Positions 1-12,609 of a stretch of DNA of 64,000 nucleotides are shown here, one piece after another; positions within the stretch are counted from its first letter, which is position 1, and the number at the start of each line of letters is the position of its first letter. This stretch comes from Hyaloraphidium curvatum (lineage: Eukaryota; Monoblepharomycota; Hyaloraphidiomycetes; Hyaloraphidiales; Hyaloraphidiaceae). Position numbers and translations under genes: made by a program. A model generated the notes under the pieces. That model was not told the DNA's origin, did not search any database, and was given only the letters and a program-made list of their open reading frames with translations. The stretch lies in contig JAIVFI010000022.1 in NCBI GenBank assembly GCA_025558095.1, positions 372,001 to 436,000 on the forward strand. The letters run 5' to 3'.

Positions 1-948
1 GGCCCCGGGCAGACACGGAGGGCGCAGTCAAGGCTAAGATCAAAGCCGTGAATGGCAACAATTCTGAGGCCGCGGAGGAGGGACCCCGGCCGAAGAAACC
101 CCGGAAGGAGCGGGCAACCGGACCACCGGGGCAGCGTCCGAAGAAGCCCACTGGGCGGGAGAGGACGATGAAACCGTTCAAGCCCAGACGAATGGATGGG
201 AAGGACAACGAGAAGAGGGAGAGGGAGCCCGAGAGGAAGAAGAGGCCCCAGAAGGAGGCGAAACCTGAGCAGAAGCGGCCGGAAGCGAAGAGGAAGCCGA
301 CGATCGAGCTCGAGGCCGACCTTTCCACGGCCCACGGCCGGTACCGAGCTGCAATTGCGCGTGCAGCCGATCGCACGCGGAGCAAAATGTCGGTGCTCGA
401 GATCGAAGATCACCTGGTGGAGGGTAAGCAAAGCGGCACTGTGGCTCGCGTCGTCTTCTCATTCCTATCCCTCAGAAACCTCGGCCAGAGACGGCCAGTA
501 CGCCCTGAAGGATCTCGTGGGTCTAATCAAGGAGGCCGTGCCGCGTTGGGAAGAACTGAAGAAAGGCGGCAAGGGCAAGGGGGTCGCAGTCCTCTTCGTT
601 GCGTCTACGACCCGCTGTCTCGAGGCGCAAAAGGTCGCGAAAGCCCAAGGACTCGCGTTGGCGAAGCTCTGGGCCAGGCATATGGACGTGGAGGACCAGG
701 GCGCGTTCCTCGGCAAATCGCGCCACCTGCTGGGCGTGGGAACCCCGGGGAGGCTGGTCCAGCTGGTGGAACAGGGCCTTCTGCCGCTCGACCAGCTGAA
801 GCTGGTTGTGGTCGACGGAGCGCCGGACGTGAAAGGATCCCGGATCCTCGACATCAACTTCGACTCCTGCCTCGCGTTGACCAAGAAGGTCTTCCGATCC
901 GGCACCGGGAGCAAGGCACAGTTCGTGTGGCTCGAGGGTGGCCAGTAG
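1..948 (+). CDS. CMS1: CMS1/CMSS1-like 90S pre-ribosome protein (5' partial)
   Basis: Homologue of Cms1, a helicase-like protein of the small-subunit processome that lacks a full ATPase core. Two exons are visible: up to 423, then 476-948 (intron 424-475, gtaagc...ctcag, phase 1). The N-terminal part is very Lys/Arg/Glu/Pro rich, as in the family. The conserved core follows, with VGTPGRLVQL (a degenerate DEAD-box motif Ib-like segment) and a C-terminus with the family pattern ...GSKAQFVWLEGGQ. The first in-frame codon often taken as a start near position 48 is GTG, and the frame is open to the window edge, so the true start is probably upstream. Its stop lies 45 bp from the stop of the convergent QCR7 gene. 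Confidence 0.8.
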
Positions 949-993
949 CTGCCTCAATAGATGGCTCTAGTCCCGTCGACCGAATTGGCAGCG

Positions 994-1690
994 CTACACG
1001 ACGTTCCGCTTCCACAGCCGCTGCGGCGGCACGTCGAGATTGTTGTAGGCATCCAGCTCCATCTTCTCGCGTTCCACCTGGGCCACGTATTCCCTCAGGT
1101 ACGGCTTGTCCTGCGGGACCTGGTCAGTTGCTAGCGGTAGAGGCGATTCGCGGCAGACCAACCTCGCTGGGCTTCGTCCACTGCTCAGGCTCGAGCTCCG
1201 ACTGCTGAATCGACGCCTGAACAGCGCGCTTGATCCTGTACATGCGGTCGTACGCCTCCCGCTTGGGCAACCGGCGCAGCGCCTCGCCGACGATGGGGTT
1301 CTGCTCCGGGATGAGGTCGTCCGCGACCAGACCTGGTGGGAGCAGAGGGAGATGAGCCTGGCGTCCAAGAAAGCACTCCCGAGGGATGGGCGGCCAACGC
1401 CGCGGCCACCGAGCGGCACCGTGCATGAGGACGTCGGGAGTCGGTGCGCCCCACAGCCCGTCCCGTCCTCCGCCGCCGGCCAGCCCCACATCCCGCCCTG
1501 CCGGCGCCCCAGCCGCGATTCGCGCAGCCAGGCGCGCCTTGGCGCCCGGGATGGCGGGGCCCGCTGTGGCGTCGCGCGCCGTCCGCCCCCCGCGATGCGC
1601 ACCCATCCGGCGGTACGCGGCCGAGTCCGAAAGGAACTCCGCGACCGGGCGCAGCAGCTTGGACGACGCGAGGTTCGTCGTCAGCGACAT
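994..1690 (-). CDS. QCR7: Ubiquinol-cytochrome c reductase subunit 7 (14 kDa)
   Basis: Small matrix-side subunit of mitochondrial complex III. Three exons on the minus strand: 1690-1603, 1332-1163, 1119-994, giving 127 residues, the usual family size. Diagnostic segments are ALRRLPKREAYDRMYRIKRA in exon 2 and QWTKPSE joined to VPQDKPYLREYV across the second intron, as in QCR7/UQCRB proteins. The ATG at 1690 starts a typical short basic N-terminus. The first intron (1602-1333) is about 270 nt, unusually long for this window. The gene is divergent from BRF1, with 156 bp between start codons. Confidence 0.9.
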
Positions 1691-1846
1691 CGTGGTCCTG
1701 GGATGGAGTGGGGTGGACGCGGGGGCGCAAGTACTACGAAAAGCGCTAACGCACGAGGGCGGCCCTCCCCACCACGCAGACCTCGCGAGCAGTCGGTTTC
1801 CTCGGCAAAGGGCGCCGCTGGCGCTCCGCCGGCCGGCCCGTGGGAC

Positions 1847-3681
1847 ATGGCTTCGTACCACTGCCGCGCCTGCGGCCCGACTACCGCGGAAAGCGACGAG
1901 CACCGCGGGCACACCGTGTGCGTACGGTGCGGGCAGGTCCTCGAGGAGAATGCCATCGTCTCGGAGGTCACGTTCTCGGAGAAGGCCAACGGGGCTGCCG
2001 TGGCCGACGGGTTCTTCATCGGGGCCGACAAAGGTGGACTCCAGCGGACCGGAAGCCGTCCCCCGCCTCTACCCTACCTTGTCCGCAGCCCGGGCGACTT
2101 CTCGCCTCAAGGGGGTCAAGGGCATCAGCCAGGATTCGAACGCAGAGTCTCGGGAGCAGACCTTGGCCAACGGTGGGCCCGACCTGTCCTGGGGCCCGAC
2201 GAGACGATGCCAACCTTGCTCGCCCCAACCAGGACGGAGAAGAATTCAGCAGCTCGCGAATGCCCTCAACATGTCCGACAAATACGTGGAAGCTGCTCAG
2301 CGGTTCTTCAACCTGGCCATTGTGAACAACTTCACCCGCGGGAGGAAGACGGCCAATGTCGTCGCCGCGTGCCTCTACATCGTATGCCGGACCGAAAAGA
2401 CCACGCACATGCTCATCGACTTCTCCGACGTGCTTCAGGTGTGTGCCAGATGGTGGTTCGCTGGTCGTCCCCTTCAACCTGCCCGACCTGCAGACGGACG
2501 TCTACGTTCTCGGATCCACGTTCCTTCGTCTCGTCCAGGTGCTGAACCTGCGCCTCCCTCTCGTGGATCCCGCTTTGTACATGACCCGCTTCGCCTCTCG
2601 ACTGGAGTTTGGGGACAAAACGGAGGCTGTGAAGCGGGATGCGCTGCGGCTGGTGTCGCGGATGAACAGGGACTGGATCCAGACGGGCCGCCGCCCCGCG
2701 GGGATATGTGCTGCGTGCCTGCTCATAGCGGCGCGGATGCACAACTTCAAGCGGACGCAGAGGGAAATCGTGCAGGTGGTCAACATCTGCGATGCGACGC
2801 TCCGGAAGCGCCTTGAGGAGTTCAAGAACACGCCGTCGGCGGCGATGTCCGTCAGCGATTTCCAGAACATTTGGCTGGACGAACAGGCGGATCCGCCGTC
2901 TTTCTCGCACAGCAAGAAGCGGAAGGAGCCCGAGCTTCCGCCGATCGCTCCGGAGTCCGGGGGCCAGCGGGCGACCGCGGGGAGGAACCCCCTGCCTTTC
3001 GAGTCGACGGAGGTTCAGGAGGGCGATGTGGAACAGGAGATGCTCAGCGCGCTGCACGGAGAAGACCTGCGGAGGCTCTACCCCAACGGTTCGTCGTTGA
3101 AGGCCGCGTTCTGGTCGCTTGCCAACCTTCTTTCCAGTCGAGGAGCTCGCCGACGACGACCTGACGGCCCTCGATGACGATGAGGAGATCCAAGGCGCTC
3201 TGCTGGAGCAGGACGAGGTCGAGTTCAAAACCATCATCTGGACCAACGAGAACAAAGACTGGCTCGAGGCGCAGGAAGGTGTGTGGCTGTGCAACCCGGG
3301 TCGAACTCAACTGAGTGGAACGGTATTGCAGAGAAGCGGCTTCAAGCGGAAGCAGACCGAGCTGCGGGCATCGAGCCCAAACCTCCGCGCCAGAAGAGGC
3401 GGAAGAAGGCCAACGCGGCGGGCCCAGACGGGCAGGAGGAGAAAGCCGGTGCGCCGGTCGTCGCGCCAACGCCTGCGGAAGCTACCAAGGCAATGCTGGC
3501 TTCGGCATCGAAGAAGAGCTCCAAAAAGATCAACTACGCCGTGTTGGAGAACCTTTTTGAGGTATGCCGGCCATCCCGGGTACCCTTTCGGTTGCTCATT
3601 GTTGCCTAGGTCGACGACGACTTGCTGGAGAGAAAGATGCAGGAGCGGCGTCTCATGCGTGGCGAGACGCCAAGGCCTTAG
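1847..3681 (+). CDS. BRF1: TFIIIB subunit BRF1 (TFIIB-related factor)
   Basis: RNA polymerase III initiation factor. Exons 1847-2033, 2089-2172, 2233-2438, 2494-3088, 3138-3278, 3332-3561, 3610-3681 join to 504 residues. Visible domains: an N-terminal zinc ribbon (CRAC...CVRC with VLEENAIVSEV), two cyclin-like TFIIB repeats (FTRGRKTANVVAACLYIVCR; GRRPAGICAACLLIAARMH), then the BRF1 C-terminal TBP/BDP1-binding block with an acidic stretch (ADDDLTALDDDEE), the EVEFKT motif and KINYAVLENLFE near the end. The ATG at 1847 sits 3 codons before the first zinc-ribbon cysteine, as in other BRF1 proteins. All six introns are 48-60 nt. Confidence 0.93.
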
Positions 3682-3831
3682 GAGCGGCGGGGCTTCGGAC
3701 TGGAACATGGTTTCGGATGCGCACGGTTATGGATGTGTTGATTGTTGTTCATCTCAATTGTCTGTACATCTCAAAGTCAATCGACGTGAATGGCGGGTAT
3801 TCGTCGGAGGAAGAGCTGTCCGGGCGCTGAT

Positions 3832-4599
3832 TCAGCGAAAGGGCAGGTTGAGAAGGCGCAGCACCCACGTCTGTGTGGAGGAGAAGATCTTAATCGCACG
3901 TACGTGCGTGTCCTTGCCGTTCTGATGGTTGGCCATGATTGCAATTTGCACCAAGTTCGTCCGCAAGGGCCTAACGCGTTGCTGATTAGACACCTAGCCC
4001 GACGGGATGCCGGCGCTACGGCCCACCTGTCATCAGCTTCCCTGAGGGGGAATCGTATCCATCCGCACGGTTCTTCGAGCTCGAAGCTCTGTACTTCCTG
4101 GCGGGGTGCGGAGAATTATGGCGAGGTTGTGCAGGGTGGATTCGCGCGTGCCTGGAGGTCCTGGTAGCAAGTTCCGGCCCGAACCGAGAGTCGTTGAGGC
4201 GTGTATGACTCGTCCTGCTTATAATCGAGGTACATCTTGACCTCCTGCTCTGGAGTTAGAAAACGGGTTGCGGCAAACGTTCGCCCACGCACAGTTACAG
4301 TCATTTTCTTCGGGAACTGAATGCTGATGAGATGTGGCTGCGGCCCATCGGATCTAACACCAGCATAATCGCGGCGCAGGCAGGCTCTGGTCAGCTGAAT
4401 GCAAATCCTCCGGCTCTGGGCGGACCCACTGCCAGTAGGTCTCCAGATTGTCGTCCCGGATCTGCTCGATCCCGAAGTTCGGCTTACACGTCGACAGCGA
4501 CCATACTGCGAGATTGCCGATCTCGCGTCGGTCTCCGTCTTCCGCTGCAGTCGGTGGGACGTGTGGGTTGGTCTCGGGACGGAGCTCCGAAGCGCTCAT
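3832..4599 (-). CDS. APC10: Anaphase-promoting complex subunit 10 (Doc1)
   Basis: APC/C subunit that helps recognise D-box substrates; a DOC-domain beta-sandwich. Exons 4599-4430, 4353-4293, 4244-4152, 4097-4027, 3970-3832 join to 177 residues (human about 185). Hallmarks: [56 protein letters not shown] and [17 protein letters not shown]. The upstream in-frame codon at 4611 is GTG; the first ATG is 4599. The third intron (4151-4098) begins GC, not GT (CAG|GCACGC ... CCAG), required to keep ...[12 protein letters not shown] in frame. The C-terminus ends in Arg (NLPFR), resembling the Ile-Arg tail used for APC/C docking but with Phe before Arg. Confidence 0.92.
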
Positions 4600-4824
4600 G
4601 GAATCGCCCACGGTCGAGGTCGGCCATTCTCCTGTCGGGCCAAAATCGTCATCTGCCCGTTTCCATGACTACGTATGACGTTTGGCGTGGACGCTTGCAG
4701 TGCGCAAGTAGCGGGAAGGTCGGTGGGAAGTCCACATTCTTCTTGACCGTTGGCGCCGCCGTCACAACTCCGACTCCCCGGCAAACACTCGCATCCTTTC
4801 CCGCGCGACGGGCGTACCGCAGCG

Positions 4825-7800
4825 ATGTCCGGCTCGGGCGCAGCTGCGATGCCCGACGCGAAGTATTTCCAGCGTGGAAAGATCCAGGAGCTGCGCGCGG
4901 AGCTGGCCGCCGACAAGCGCGACACGAAGCACGCGAAAAAGCGCGTCGCGCTGAAGAAGGTCGTTGCAAACATGACCATGGGCAACGACATGTCGCCTCT
5001 GTTCTCGGACGTGCTGGGGTGCATGCAGATTCCCATTCTGGAAATCAAGAAGATGGTGTACCTCTACCTCATCCACTACTCGAAGAGCAAACCGGACCTG
5101 GCAGTGCTCGCCATTAACGCCTTCATTCGGGTGCGCTTCATGCCGGGAGAGCGATACGGGGCGGGGCACGGCATTAACCAGCTCCCTCGGGGCTACGTCC
5201 CAGGACTCCATTGACCCGAATCCCCTCATCCGAGCTCTGGCAGTCCGCACGATGAGCTACATTCAAGTGGACCGGATCATTGACAGCCTGACGGACCCGC
5301 TGCGGACGAGTTTGCGGGACTCGGATCCCTACGTCCGGAAAACGGCAGCGATTTGCGTTGCCAAGGTGTTCATGCACAACCCGACCGTCGTAGAGAGGGA
5401 AGGCTTCCTTGATCTGCTGCTAGATCTTCTGAACGACTCCAACGCTACCGTGAGTTTTGGGCGGCGATCCGCTGGGAGAGGGCTAAAGCAAGCAACCGGG
5501 CCGCGCCAGGTTGTCGCAAATGCCGTTGCTGCGCTCACGGAAATCTCGGATCGCTCGGAGGGCTTCGAGTTCACCATTGACATCGCAATGGCAAACAAGC
5601 TCCTCACTGCCATCAACGACTGCTCGGAGTGGGTGCCTCACGTCGCGTCGCCGTGTCACGCTGACCAGGGGGCTGTGGCTAGATGGGGCCAGGTCTACAT
5701 CCTGGAAGGGCTTCTGTTCTACGTCCCGCAAGAAAGCCAGGACGCAGAACTCCTGGCAGAGCGGGTACTCCCCCGGCTTCAGCACGCCAACTCCGCGGTC
5801 GTCTTGTCTGCCGTCCGCGTCATCCTCTACCTCATGAACTACATGTCGCTGGAGGAAAACGTAGACAGTCTCTATCGCAAGATTGGACCCCCGCTGGGTT
5901 TGTGCCTCGCGGCTTGGGTCGTCGTTGTCTCGCACTCAGACCTCGTGCCAGTTACCCTCCTACACAACAGCTCGGAAGTTCAATACGTTGCCCTGCGGAA
6001 CATCCTCCTCATCATCCAGAAGCGGCCGGACTTCCTGAAGAACGAGATGAAGGTCTTTTTTTGCAAGTACAACGACCCGATCTACGTGAAGCTGGCCAAG
6101 CTCGAGATCATGATCCGCCTGGCCAACGATGCCAACGTCGCGCAGGTTCTTTCGGAATTGCGGGAGTGGGTTGCCGGCCACTGCAACGGAATCCGGCGGC
6201 TCTGACTTGCCTGCAGATATGCCTCTGAGGTCGATGTCGAGTTCGTCCGCAAGTCGGTCCGCGCCATAGGCCGCTGCGCGATCAAGATCGACAGCTCCGC
6301 AGACAAGTGCATCCAGACGCTGCTGGATCTCATTCAGACGAAGGTCAACTACGTTGTTCAGGAGGCCATCGTGGTGATCAAGGCACGTGGTGTGCCTCTA
6401 CCAGGCGATCCCGGCTGACGGCCCCCCGCACCAACCAGGACATTTTCCGCAAGTACCCTAACCGCTACGAGAGCATCATCTCTACCCTCTGCGAGAACCT
6501 CGACAGCCTGGACGAGCCGGAAGCCAAGGCTTCGATGATCTGGATCATTGGCCACTACGCCGACCGGATCGAGAATGCCCACGATCTCCTGGCGCAGTTC
6601 CTCGAAACCTTTAGGGAGGATCCCGCTGAAGTGGGGCCTTCCCGTCGCATGGTCAAACACGCGCTAATGTCTCGATTGTGCCGCAGGTCCAACTAACGCT
6701 CTTGACCGCCGTGGTCAAGCTCTTCGTGCGGCGGCCTACAGTGGGACAGGACCTGGTGCCTAAGATGCTGAAATGGGCGACGGAGGATCTCGACAATCCC
6801 GATGTCCGGGATCGGGCCTTTATCTACTGGCGCTTGTTGTCGACGAACCCAGTTGCGGCCAAGGTTTGCTTGCCTCCATTTCCGGGCCGATTTCTTTCTG
6901 ACCGTGATCCCAAGGCCGTTCTCTTTGCTGACATGCCCACCATATCCACCGAGACCGATAACCTGGAGCCAAGCTTCCTGGACGACCTGCTGCTCTACGT
7001 TTCGAGCCTGTCGTCCGTTTACCACAAGCTCCCGACCACATTCATTGGGGGCATCAAGGCGCGAAAGCTGGCGCCATCCAGGGCACTCAACCTCATGTAC
7101 CGAGCTGCTGCGACTCTGCGTTTCGACGGCCCCATTGGCAGGTTGGATTCGAACCTTTTGGCTGCAGTGCTTTGGCTGACCAAACGATATTCCAGCGCGC
7201 CAGCTGCCAGCAGCGCACTTTACGGCGGGGGCAGCACCTCGAACCCGTACCAAACGGATGGGCTTCGGCCATACGGGGGGGACAATGTCGACGAAGGGGA
7301 CGAAGGAGATCAGGACATTGGCGGACAGGACGGAGCCGCCGCGCGGGATCAAACCTACCTGTCGTCCATGATGGGAAGCATGGATCTCGGCTCTCCGGTT
7401 TCGTCGCCCTCGTCTCCGAACCCGATGTATCCGCCTCCTGGATCGGGGAATGCCTCTGCTCCTGGACCCGGCCCGTACGGATCTGGGCTCGATTCGTTGT
7501 CCCGCACGGCGTCTGGATACGGGCTGGCGGCCCAGCATATGTATTCGACCGGCCAAGCGCAGGCTAACAACGGCCTTTCTTCGGACTTGCTTGGCCCAAG
7601 CTCCCGGAGCTCGAGCATGGACTCCTTTGCACAGAGCCGCGGCCCGCAATCGGACCTTTTGGGAGGCCAGCAATCTGGCCAAGGGACCGAATTGCACCCA
7701 GCGTACGAAGGCTTGTCTGCCCTCGCAGCCGCTTCGGGCCTTGGAGACAATGCGTCGACGCGGCCCAACCCACCAGTTGCGGCTCCTGGTGCATTGCCGC

Positions 7801-8777
7801 AGCAGCCTGGGTTTGCGCGACCTGGCCTTGTCCCCCAAGCTTCGGGTGCCGCACCAGCTCGGCAACCATTTGTGCCGCCCAAGGTGTTGCTCTTGAACCC
7901 TCAGGCGGCTAGGGGTCTGGAAATCACGGGCACTGTGCGTGGCTCGTCATGGCTTTATATTTCCGGGAGCTAACCACTGTGAAACAGTTCGCTCGTCGTC
8001 AAGGTCAGATGTTTATGGATCTGGAGTTCGCCAACCGAGGGGTCGAGACCCTCAGGTGTGTGCCCCAGGGGCCCGTGCGGTGCCGTGCCTGATTGTCCCA
8101 TTGCAGCGACTTCGCTATTCAGTTCAACAAGAACTCGTTCGTTCAGTTCGTGGCGTCGCCTGCGTCTTTGTCTGATCTCGCTTCGTTTCAGGTTCGGCGT
8201 AGCTCCTGGGGGCATTCTCGACGTGCAAAGCCCACTCATACCTGGCGCGTCGTCGCGGACATCGCTGCGTTTACGGACAGACGGACCTGTAGCACCTGCC
8301 AACCCCATCAACCTTTTGCAGGTCGCCGTGAAGAGCAATGGCGGCATCTCCTACTTCGCCGTGCAGCTGCCGCTGCACATTCTCTTCGTCGAGGGGCCAA
8401 TTGACCAGGGGACTTGGCTTCGAATGTGGCGGAATGACATCCCTGCCGCGAACGAGTGGCGTTCTCCGCTTTCTGGACTGAGCTTCGTGTCCATTGCCGA
8501 CTTGCGCAATAAGCTGGCGCTGAACAACGTGTTCACCGTTGCGGATCGGCTGATTGATGGCAAGGTAGGCTCTCCGCCTGGGTGGTTGGCACAGAACTCA
8601 ACGTCCATTCAGCATCATGTTTACTCCGGGACGACGCTTGTGAACGGGACTGTTCTCCTTTCCGAGATCACTCTGGACGGGACATTCGCTGGTGGCTTGC
8701 TGGCAGTGAAGACGTTGGCTTCCCCGCAAGTGGTGGACGTGTTTATGAAGGCTTTGGTCGCAGTTCTGTTGAGTTGA
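4825..8777 (+). CDS. AP-1/AP-2 complex beta subunit (beta-adaptin)
   Basis: Large subunit of a clathrin adaptor complex at the trans-Golgi/plasma membrane. Twelve exons: 4825-5130, 5204-5449, 5510-5628, 5683-5897, 5952-6165, 6217-6382, 6439-6630, 6687-6863, 6915-7934, 7988-8055, 8107-8136, 8192-8777; 1112 residues versus about 940 in animals. The trunk HEAT repeats are clear ([67 protein letters not shown]). The extra length is in the Gly/Ser/Pro-rich hinge (about 7080-7860), which carries DLLG repeats. The C-terminal ear is present (GLEITGTFARR...[12 protein letters not shown]...PLHILFVEG). The intron 6383-6438 is GC-AG. Sequence alone does not separate the AP-1 from the AP-2 form. Confidence 0.93.
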
Positions 8778-8792
8778 GAATACAGATTGTAC

Positions 8793-11700
8793 TCAAGGTT
8801 TCCTGCTGGTCTGCTCCTTTTGGGCCTTGGCCCGGATCTCCTCAACTCTCCTCCTCTTGCGCTTCTCCGTCGATACCTCCTCCTCCGCTGCCTTGCGCTT
8901 GAGATACTCTGCCCGCTTCTTTTGGTTCGTTTCTTCCCTCCGCTTGGCCTTCTCGTTCCTAAGCGTGTTCAATTGCTGCAGCAGCGTGTAGACCTTCCTC
9001 TCTTTCGGCTCCAGAACGACCGCCCGCCGCTGGTCCAAGGTCTGCTTCTTTTGCTTCGAAACCTGCTTGGCCTTGGAAGCAAACGGCAGCGAGGACTCCA
9101 GGTTGCGCGGGATGCGGAGAGGGTTGAACTGCTTTGGACGCCTTTCGATACGCTGCAAGCACAGGTTCAGCAACGGACGAAACCTGTATGCGCAGTACTT
9201 ACTCTGTACTCGGAGTCCGCCTTCAGGTCCAAGGGAATTGCACGTTCTCGCCGAAGCTCGCCTGCCAGTTTCATGCCTTGCCACGACTCGTCGGGGGCCA
9301 ACAAAAGATTGGTAACAGGGTTGTAAAGCGGCTTCGGCCGCACCGGGTACCACGCCCGCAAGAAGACGATATCTGCATTATGTCGTCAGGTCCCACGAAC
9401 AGGAGGTGTTCAATGCGCGTACCGCTCATAAGGATCTTGTCCTCAAAAGTAGCGCGGAAACAGCCCTCGGGTTTCTGCGCGGCGTCGTTAGTGCCGTCGT
9501 GGCCAAGCAGAATCCTTGCGAGACACGCACCGGCAGGTGCTTCTTGATCTGACCGCGGATCCCGCTGACGGTGCGCAGGCTGGCACCTTCGAACTTGGCA
9601 ACCTCCAAGGCCGACGTGAACATGTCCTTGACGAAGGCGGTGTTCTTGTACACCTTGTACGGCGTGCCAACCAGCTTCAGCTTCTTGACAACCTCCGTTC
9701 CCTGATCGACGTCCGCGACGGTACCCGTTGCACTGACCCGGAACGACGCCTGCAGCGGGGAATCCAGCACCCTTAAGTCCACGAGGTCTGCGACCGGCCA
9801 ATTCATCTGCACACCTGTGTACCCGAGAGGCTCTTGAAGGCGCAAAAGCCGGTGTTCGGGGGCGCGGTGGGGCCGAAGAACGTGGCAAGGCAGTGCATGT
9901 GCTCCGGGGTGTACTTCAACATGCGGTTCCGTGTGCCGCCGTTGTCGATGATGGAGAACATGGGTATGCTCTGGAAGCGGCGCCAACCGATCGAAAAGAT
10001 GAGAGGATCATTGTTTTTAAGGATCTTGGGGTGCCACCGATGCTTCTTGAGCCGAACCTGACGGGAACGGGAGCTGTCAGACAACCTGCGTCAGCTCCGG
10101 TGCCGCGCGAGTTACCTGGAGAAAGCCGAAGGTATCTTCGTTCGGCAATAGTCCGCCGACAAGCACGGGATGCCTGGGGCTGAAATGCGCCGAAAACTCG
10201 TACGGAACGCCTTCCAGCACAAGTCGGACGTAGGTTCCGGGCGGGAAACCCTCCAGCTGGTGTCGCAGCTCGGGGTCTGCGTCCTCGAACTCCTGGCGAT
10301 TTACTGCCGCCTGACGCTCGAGCTCGGCCTTGCCCTTGTCGAACAAGCTCTCCTCGCCTCCTGCAGCGTCGTCCTCCTCGTCGTACATGTCGTCGAACTT
10401 GCGTTTTAGATCCTCCTTCTTTGCAGCCAAGTCCTGGACATCGTCCGACTCTTTCTCCGTGTCAGCACGGCGAGGGTCGTTCTCCAGGTCCTCGAAATCG
10501 CCGTCCAAATCGCCTTCCGTCTCGGTCGGTCCGCCGTCAACAGGCCCGGTGATGAAACGGGAGCGGAGCGCATCGAGGGCATCCGATCCATGCCAGTGCG
10601 CCAGCGTCTCCGACGGAGTGTTCACGCGACTAGAATCTGCCAAAGCAACCACCGGAAACCCGGTGCCGCGGACGACTTTTCGGAGGAGCTCCCCGTCGTC
10701 GTCGAAAGGCAGAGGGGATGCCTCCGAGGCAGCCAATTCCGAATCGCCGCCGCCGTAAACCGCGGCCATGTAGTCCAAGCGTCCATTTCGCGCATGAGCA
10801 CGGGCGGCTCTTTCGCGCATCTCATCCTTCCAACGCAAAAGTCCGTCGTTTTCCGCATCCGAGACATCTTCTTCGTCCGAGCTTTCCTGATCGTCCAGGC
10901 CGGATGCGTCTGCCGAGTCGTCCTCCGATCCTTCCGAGACACCCAGATTGCCTGGCTGCGGGATCGCACGGCGCTGCCGGGCGTCACGCAAGTGGCCGCG
11001 ACCGGTGCGTGCACCGTTCGCGTCCCCGTCCGCGTCCGACTCGTCGCTCCATCTAGCATCCTCCGCATCAGACTCATCACCCGAGCCGGCGTCGGAAACT
11101 GGCGAATCCTCTCCGTCAAGGTCCGAATCGCCACCGTCGTCGCTGGTAACCTCATCCGTTCCCACGAGGCCGCCCTGCACCAAGTCCGAACCGTCAAAAA
11201 GGCGCAATCCGCTCGCCCGCACTTTCTCGGCGAGCGTCTCTCCGACATCTTGTAACTCCAGCATCATGCTCTCCCCTTCGGTCCGGCCCTCGGCACCTTC
11301 CGCCTTGGAATAGACGCCCGGCACATTTATGTAGACCGCATCCTTGTCGTAGCGCACACCGCCGACGTCCGACATCGGCGCATGGATGACGCGCTGCTTC
11401 TCGCTCAGAGTCTTGCGGACCTTTTCGGGCAGCGGGCACGGATCCGGCAGCTCCGTGATCGCTTTGAGCACCATGTCCCCGCAGCCAGGAATGTGGACCT
11501 TCATGGAAGGCCGCAGGTTCGTCCCGCGGACGTATCCGTAGAGGGTCACTGTCCGGTCCATCTTTGGGTTCTCCTTGACCATGGAAGGGTGCGTCATGTC
11601 TTCCAGCCGGTCGCAGACCACGTAGGGGTGCGTGTTGCGCCACGTCAGGGGCCTGAACTTCATGACCGAAATGAAACGAGACAGGTTCATGATCTCGGTC

Positions 11701-12527
11701 TTCCGGTAGCGGCCGTTCACAGTTCCCGTGAGGTAGAAGAGCTTGGCACCCTGGTAGATCTCCGTCCAGAACCGCTGCTTCAGCTCCTTCTTCCGTTTTC
11801 TCAGCTTCTTGTTGTCCTTGAAGCCGTCAAGGTGCGTGAGCACGCCCATGACCTTCGGGAAGCCGTGGACCTGGAGGACGTTCAAGAACTCGAAGGTTTC
11901 CTGTTGTGCGCAGTTCAGTCACCCGACGCAACTCCAACACGCCGTGAAGGGCCAACCATTTCGAAGCCGAAGCTCGCATCGATGAGCAGAAGGACGAGAT
12001 CTGCCACTTTGGCGACGTCAATCATGCTGTTGAGGTCGTTGGCGCACTCAATGAGGGTGAGACGGCGCTTCTTGCCGGAAACCACTGTGATCGGTCCGAG
12101 CGGCTCCTGCACGTTGTACCGCGTGTATCGCTTGATGAGTGAGCGAATGAGGGTCGTCTTGCCAACCTGCAACGGTAATTGTAGAATGGAAACTGGAACC
12201 AAGGAGCGGACCTACCCCGGGGGGACCGACCACGGCAACGACGACCGGAGGTGCCTCTGAGGGGGTCTTGAGGGGCAAATGGAGCTTCTTCTGATCAAGA
12301 TCGCGCGTCCGCCGCTGCTGCTTCTCCGCACGCCGCCCGCTCTTGAAGGTGAAGGCCTTTGGGTTGTTGGCCGCCGTGCTCTCCGGCCGCTTGCCGGACT
12401 CGGCCCCGTCCCCGCCATCTCCAGGAGCCCGTTTTCGCTCCCGAAGCTGCTTCGCCGCCTTTTTTGCCCGAGCCGAGTTCGGACCCGCCTTGGCGACCCG
12501 GTGGGGCTTGGCGGGCCTCGAGTCCAT
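8793..12527 (-). CDS. BMS1: Ribosome biogenesis GTPase BMS1
   Basis: Essential GTPase of the 90S pre-ribosome that helps deliver Rcl1. Exons 12527-12216, 12166-11957, 11900-10116, 10060-9815, 9749-9531, 9474-9423, 9372-9203, 9152-8793 give 1117 residues. The P-loop GPPGVGKTTL is split exactly by the first intron. Next come the G-domain ([28 protein letters not shown]), a long acidic linker (about 10300-11260), then the Bms1/Tsr1 C-terminal domain ([55 protein letters not shown]) and a basic Lys/Arg/Glu helix tail. Its stop is 15 bp from that of beta-adaptin; its start is 82 bp from the divergent TMEM170-like gene. Confidence 0.95.
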
Positions 12528-12609
12528 CGATTTGCGTCGATTGTTTGTGTGATTGGAGGCAGACCTGGGGCAGACCTTGGGATCCACGACGGCCCCGGGC
12601 CATTCGGCA
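12528..12609. promoter_or_regulatory. 82-bp divergent start-to-start gap, BMS1 / TMEM170-like
   Basis: The two start codons face away from each other with only 82 bp between, so both 5' UTRs and both core promoters must sit here or reach into the neighbouring coding sequence. No TATA box is visible. The call rests on gene geometry only. Confidence 0.5.

Noticed and set aside
7140-7170. GGATTCGAACC and a similar string near 2130 looked like tRNA T-loops
   Set aside because: No matching T-stem, acceptor stem or anticodon arm could be folded on either strand, and both sit inside coding or intron sequence of well-supported genes.
8563-8592. Possible 30-nt intron (gtaggc...cacag) in the beta-adaptin ear
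   Set aside because: Too short compared with every other intron here and in frame without a stop, so kept as coding, though uncertain.
10590-11255. Long plus-strand frames opposite the acidic linker of BMS1
   Set aside because: The opposite strand of Asp/Glu codons reads as Ser/Val/Leu codons; the BMS1 frame is conserved and complete.
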